Source of the DNA: Streptomyces formicae
GTDB taxonomy: Bacteria; Actinomycetota; Actinomycetes; Streptomycetales; Streptomycetaceae
NCBI RefSeq assembly: GCF_002556545.1
Contig: NZ_CP022685.1
Span: 6,426,001 to 6,490,000, forward strand
DNA length: 64,000 nt
Reading direction: 5' to 3'
Position numbers and translations under genes: made by a program. Below are positions 61,667 to 64,000 of the stretch, piece by piece. The notes beneath the pieces were generated by a model. That model searched no databases. It worked only from the letters and a program-made list of their open reading frames with translations, and was not told the origin of the DNA. The stretch's first letter is position 1; every line of letters begins with the position of its first letter.

Positions 61667-64000
61667 GTGGAGACATTCGAAGGGGCGGGGGCTGCCCAGC
61701 GGGCGCCGTTCGCGGGCAGGGCGGAGGAGCTCGACCGGCTCGAAGCGCCGCTCGGGCGGGTGGGGAGCGAAGTCCGGCCGGGACGGGGGGACCACGGTGA
61801 GGTGCCCGTGGTCGTCGACGTCGTCGGGGAGCCGGGCATCGGCAAGAGCAGACTGCTCACTGAGTTCGCGGCGCGGGCCAGGGCGCGGGGCGCGACCGTG
61901 CTGCGCGGGCGGGCAGGGGAGCGCTCGCGCGGCCGCCCGTTCCGCCCGTTCGCCGACGCCTTCGCCGAGCTCGACCCGAGGGCTGCGCGGGCGTTCCCCT
62001 CGTTGACCGAACTGCCCCCGGCCGTACGGGGCGTGCCGGGGGAGGGCGCGGAGCAGGGCCGTGCGCAGGGCGCCGGGGACGACCTGTTCGGGCTGTGCCG
62101 CGCGGCCGCCGCGGCGCTCGGCGCGCTGCCCGCGCCCGGCCTCGTCGTCGTCCTCGACGATCTGCACTGGGCGGACGCCGCCTCCGTCGAGCTGATCGAC
62201 CATCTCGTACGCCATCCCGTGCGTGCCCCCTTCCTGCTCGCTGTCGCCCGCCGCGAACGCCAGACCACCGCCTCGCTCGCCGCCGCGCTCGCCAGGGGCG
62301 TCGACACCGGCGCCGTACTGCGCGTCGGCCTCGGCCCGCTCGGTCTCGCCGAGTGCGCCGACGTGCTCGCCGCCGGAGTGCCGCGCGAGCGGGCCGAGGA
62401 GATGCACGCCGCGAGCCGGGGCAACCCGCTCTACTTCCTCGCGCTGCTGCACGACGGGCGTGGCGGTCATCCGGCGCCCCTCGACGAACTGGCCGCGCTC
62501 ACCCCGCCCGAGCGCGCCGCCCTGGAGGCGGCCGCCGTCCTCGGCGAGCACGCGACCACCGACACGATCGCCGCCCTCACCGGCGCGGAGCGCGCGGAAC
62601 TCGTGGGCTCCCTACGGCAGTTGGTCGCACGTGACCTGCTCCGCCCCGACCCCGTGCGGCGCCGGCTCGCGCCCCGCCACCCGCTCCTGTGGGACCGGCT
62701 GCGCGCGGGCATCGACCACTGGCGCCGCCAGGAGCTGCACCGTGCCGCGGCCGTCGAACTCGCCGGGACCGGCGCCACGATCGTCGACCGGGCGCACCAC
62801 GTCGACCGGTCGCTGACCCGCTGGGACCCCGCCGCTGCCGCCGTCCTGACGGAGGCGGCGGAGCGGGTGGCGGCCACCGCGCCCGCCGACGCCGCCCGTT
62901 TCCTCGGCGCCGTGCTCCGGGTGCTGCCCGACGCCTGCGAACACCGCGACCTGCGACGCGAGTTGATGCTCCGTCGCGCCACCGCGCTCGGCATGACCGG
63001 CGCCGTCAAGGAGAGCAGGGACCTGCTCCACCGGCTGATCGACGACTACGGTCCCGACCTGGAGGGCGGCGACGGAGACGGCGACACGGGCGAGGGCGGT
63101 GACGCGGGCGAGGGCGGTGACGGGGACAGTGCGGGGCTGCGCACCGCCGCCGTCGTCCAATGCGCCTTCATGGAGCGCCACTTGGGCCGCTACGTGGAAG
63201 CGGGCGCGCTGCTCCGCCGCGAACTGGACCGACGCCCGGGGCCCCCGGGCGCCCGGCGCGCCGCGCTCGTCGTGGAATGGGGCTGCCGCGCCCTGTTCGC
63301 CACCCGCTTCCCGCAGGTGCGCGAGGAGGTCGCCCGCACCCTCGCCGACGCCCGCGCGCGCGGCGACGGGCCCGGCACGGCCGAGGCGCTCACGCTGTCC
63401 GCCATGGGCGAGGCGTACGAGGGGGAGACCGCCACCGCACGCGCGTACGCGAAGGAGGCCGCCGCGCTCGCCGACGTCCTGACCGACGCCGACCTCGCGG
63501 GGCAGTGCGAGTCCCTGGTGCGCCTGGCCTGGAGCGAGGTCTTCCTCGACGACACCGCGGCCGCCCTGCGCCACGTCGAGCGCGGCGTCGAGGTCGCCAG
63601 GCGGGCAGGGCGCCCCTTCGCGCTCTCCCAGCTCCTGCTGTGCGGCGCGTACGCCAGGTTCACCACAGGCCGCGTCACCGAGGCGCTCGCCCTCGCCGAC
63701 GAGTCCGTGGCGGTCGCCCGCGCCCTGGGCGGCGGCGAACTCCTCGGTATCGCGCGGGGTATACGCGCCATGGTCCTCATGCAGGCCCGCCCGCCCGGCG
63801 ACCCGGAGGTCCTCGCCGCCGCCGAGGAAGCGGTGGCCACCGTCGGCGCGCTGGACGGCTGGTGGGCGACGCTCGCCCGGTGCCAGCTCGCCTACGCGGC
63901 CCTGGGCGCGGGCGACCCGTACCGCGTGCGCGACATCCTGCTGACCGCGGGCGGCGGCCACGACCTGCCCCGCTTGCAGCCTTCCGTGCGCCCCAACTTC
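61667..64000 (+). CDS. Large ATP-binding LuxR-family (LAL-type) regulator, C-terminus cut by window edge
   Basis: About 778 residues are visible. The AAA/STAND ATPase domain starts FAGRAEELDRLEAPL, with Walker A GEPGIGKSR (about residue 58) and Walker B LVVVLDDLHWADA. Then follow RGNPLYFLALL and a long helical, TPR-like region from about residue 330. LAL regulators end with a LuxR helix-turn-helix, which would lie beyond the right edge, so the call rests on the ATPase and helical parts. A Gly/Asp/Glu-rich insert at about residue 465-485 is encoded partly by an 18-bp tandem duplication (63087-63122). GTG 61667 (or GTG 61664) follows GAGGGG. Its upstream gap of about 180 bp is A+T-rich around 61560-61590. 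Confidence 0.82.
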   Translation, partial: METFEGAGAAQRAPFAGRAEELDRLEAPLGRVGSEVRPGRGDHGEVPVVVDVVGEPGIGKSRLLTEFAARARARGATVLRGRAGERSRGRPFRPFADAFAELDPRAARAFPSLTELPPAVRGVPGEGAEQGRAQGAGDDLFGLCRAAAAALGALPAPGLVVVLDDLHWADAASVELIDHLVRHPVRAPFLLAVARRERQTTASLAAALARGVDTGAVLRVGLGPLGLAECADVLAAGVPRERAEEMHAASRGNPLYFLALLHDGRGGHPAPLDELAALTPPERAALEAAAVLGEHATTDTIAALTGAERAELVGSLRQLVARDLLRPDPVRRRLAPRHPLLWDRLRAGIDHWRRQELHRAAAVELAGTGATIVDRAHHVDRSLTRWDPAAAAVLTEAAERVAATAPADAARFLGAVLRVLPDACEHRDLRRELMLRRATALGMTGAVKESRDLLHRLIDDYGPDLEGGDGDGDTGEGGDAGEGGDGDSAGLRTAAVVQCAFMERHLGRYVEAGALLRRELDRRPGPPGARRAALVVEWGCRALFATRFPQVREEVARTLADARARGDGPGTAEALTLSAMGEAYEGETATARAYAKEAAALADVLTDADLAGQCESLVRLAWSEVFLDDTAAALRHVERGVEVARRAGRPFALSQLLLCGAYARFTTGRVTEALALADESVAVARALGGGELLGIARGIRAMVLMQARPPGDPEVLAAAEEAVATVGALDGWWATLARCQLAYAALGAGDPYRVRDILLTAGGGHDLPRLQPSVRPNF

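Overview
The window is a very GC-rich chromosomal segment (codon third positions almost all G or C, GTG and TTG starts common, ATGA/GTGA stop-start overlaps) that reads as a Streptomyces chromosome. Diagnostic features are the GlgE trehalose/glycogen gene set, Ser/Thr kinases with beta-propeller tails, secreted M4 and streptogrisin-type proteases, AdpA-like sites and the interspersed GGGGCGCGGGGAACTGCGC repeat. From memory, the order (GlgE cluster, glgP, two neutral metalloproteases, transporters with a two-component system, a small EF-hand protein) resembles one locus of Streptomyces coelicolor; I could not verify this. I saw no rRNA, tRNA, CRISPR array, integrase or transposase.

Left part (1-25.5 kb). 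The window opens inside narG (minus strand), next to a MerR-thioredoxin pair and helR, which encodes the RNA-polymerase recycling/rifamycin-protection ATPase. The minus-strand operon glgE-treS-mak-glgB makes maltose-1-phosphate and branched alpha-glucan from trehalose. glgP (plus strand, 22.7 kb) is set apart from it by a SnoaL-like gene, two paralogous Ser/Thr kinases with PQQ-like propellers and a type-B carboxylesterase. The debranching gene glgX lies at 41-43 kb, so synthesis, phosphorolysis and debranching of alpha-glucan are all represented.

Middle part (25.5-50 kb). Two secreted thermolysin-family (M4) proteases share a promoter architecture and AdpA-like upstream sites. Next come a hotdog-fold gene broken by an early stop codon, a heterodimeric ABC exporter, a drug-type ABC exporter coupled to a two-component system, a streptogrisin C-like protease with a chitin-binding domain, a LysR regulator, glgX, two paralogous lipoprotein L,D-transpeptidases, an enoyl-CoA hydratase, an RsbW-like ATP-binding protein, a deacetylase-like lipoprotein and a YVTN-propeller lipoprotein.

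Right part (50-64 kb). This part holds a signal-less GH25 muramidase beside an endonuclease VII-type HNH gene of lower GC. An oxidoreductase/AraC divergent pair and a two-gene membrane cassette divergent from a MerR gene follow, both with clear operators. A ricin-type beta-trefoil protein and a FadR-type regulator come next. leuA has a complete attenuation leader (peptide [15 protein letters not shown]) and a coupled ABC ATPase. The window closes with an EF-hand protein, a GNAT acetyltransferase and the start of a large LuxR-type ATPase regulator cut by the right edge.

The most interesting items are in regulatory DNA: the leuA leader with a 15-bp tandem repeat in front of it, the matched promoters of the two M4 proteases, the MerR operator array driving the membrane pair, and a perfect 16-bp palindrome between two divergent exporter operons that has no regulator gene beside it.
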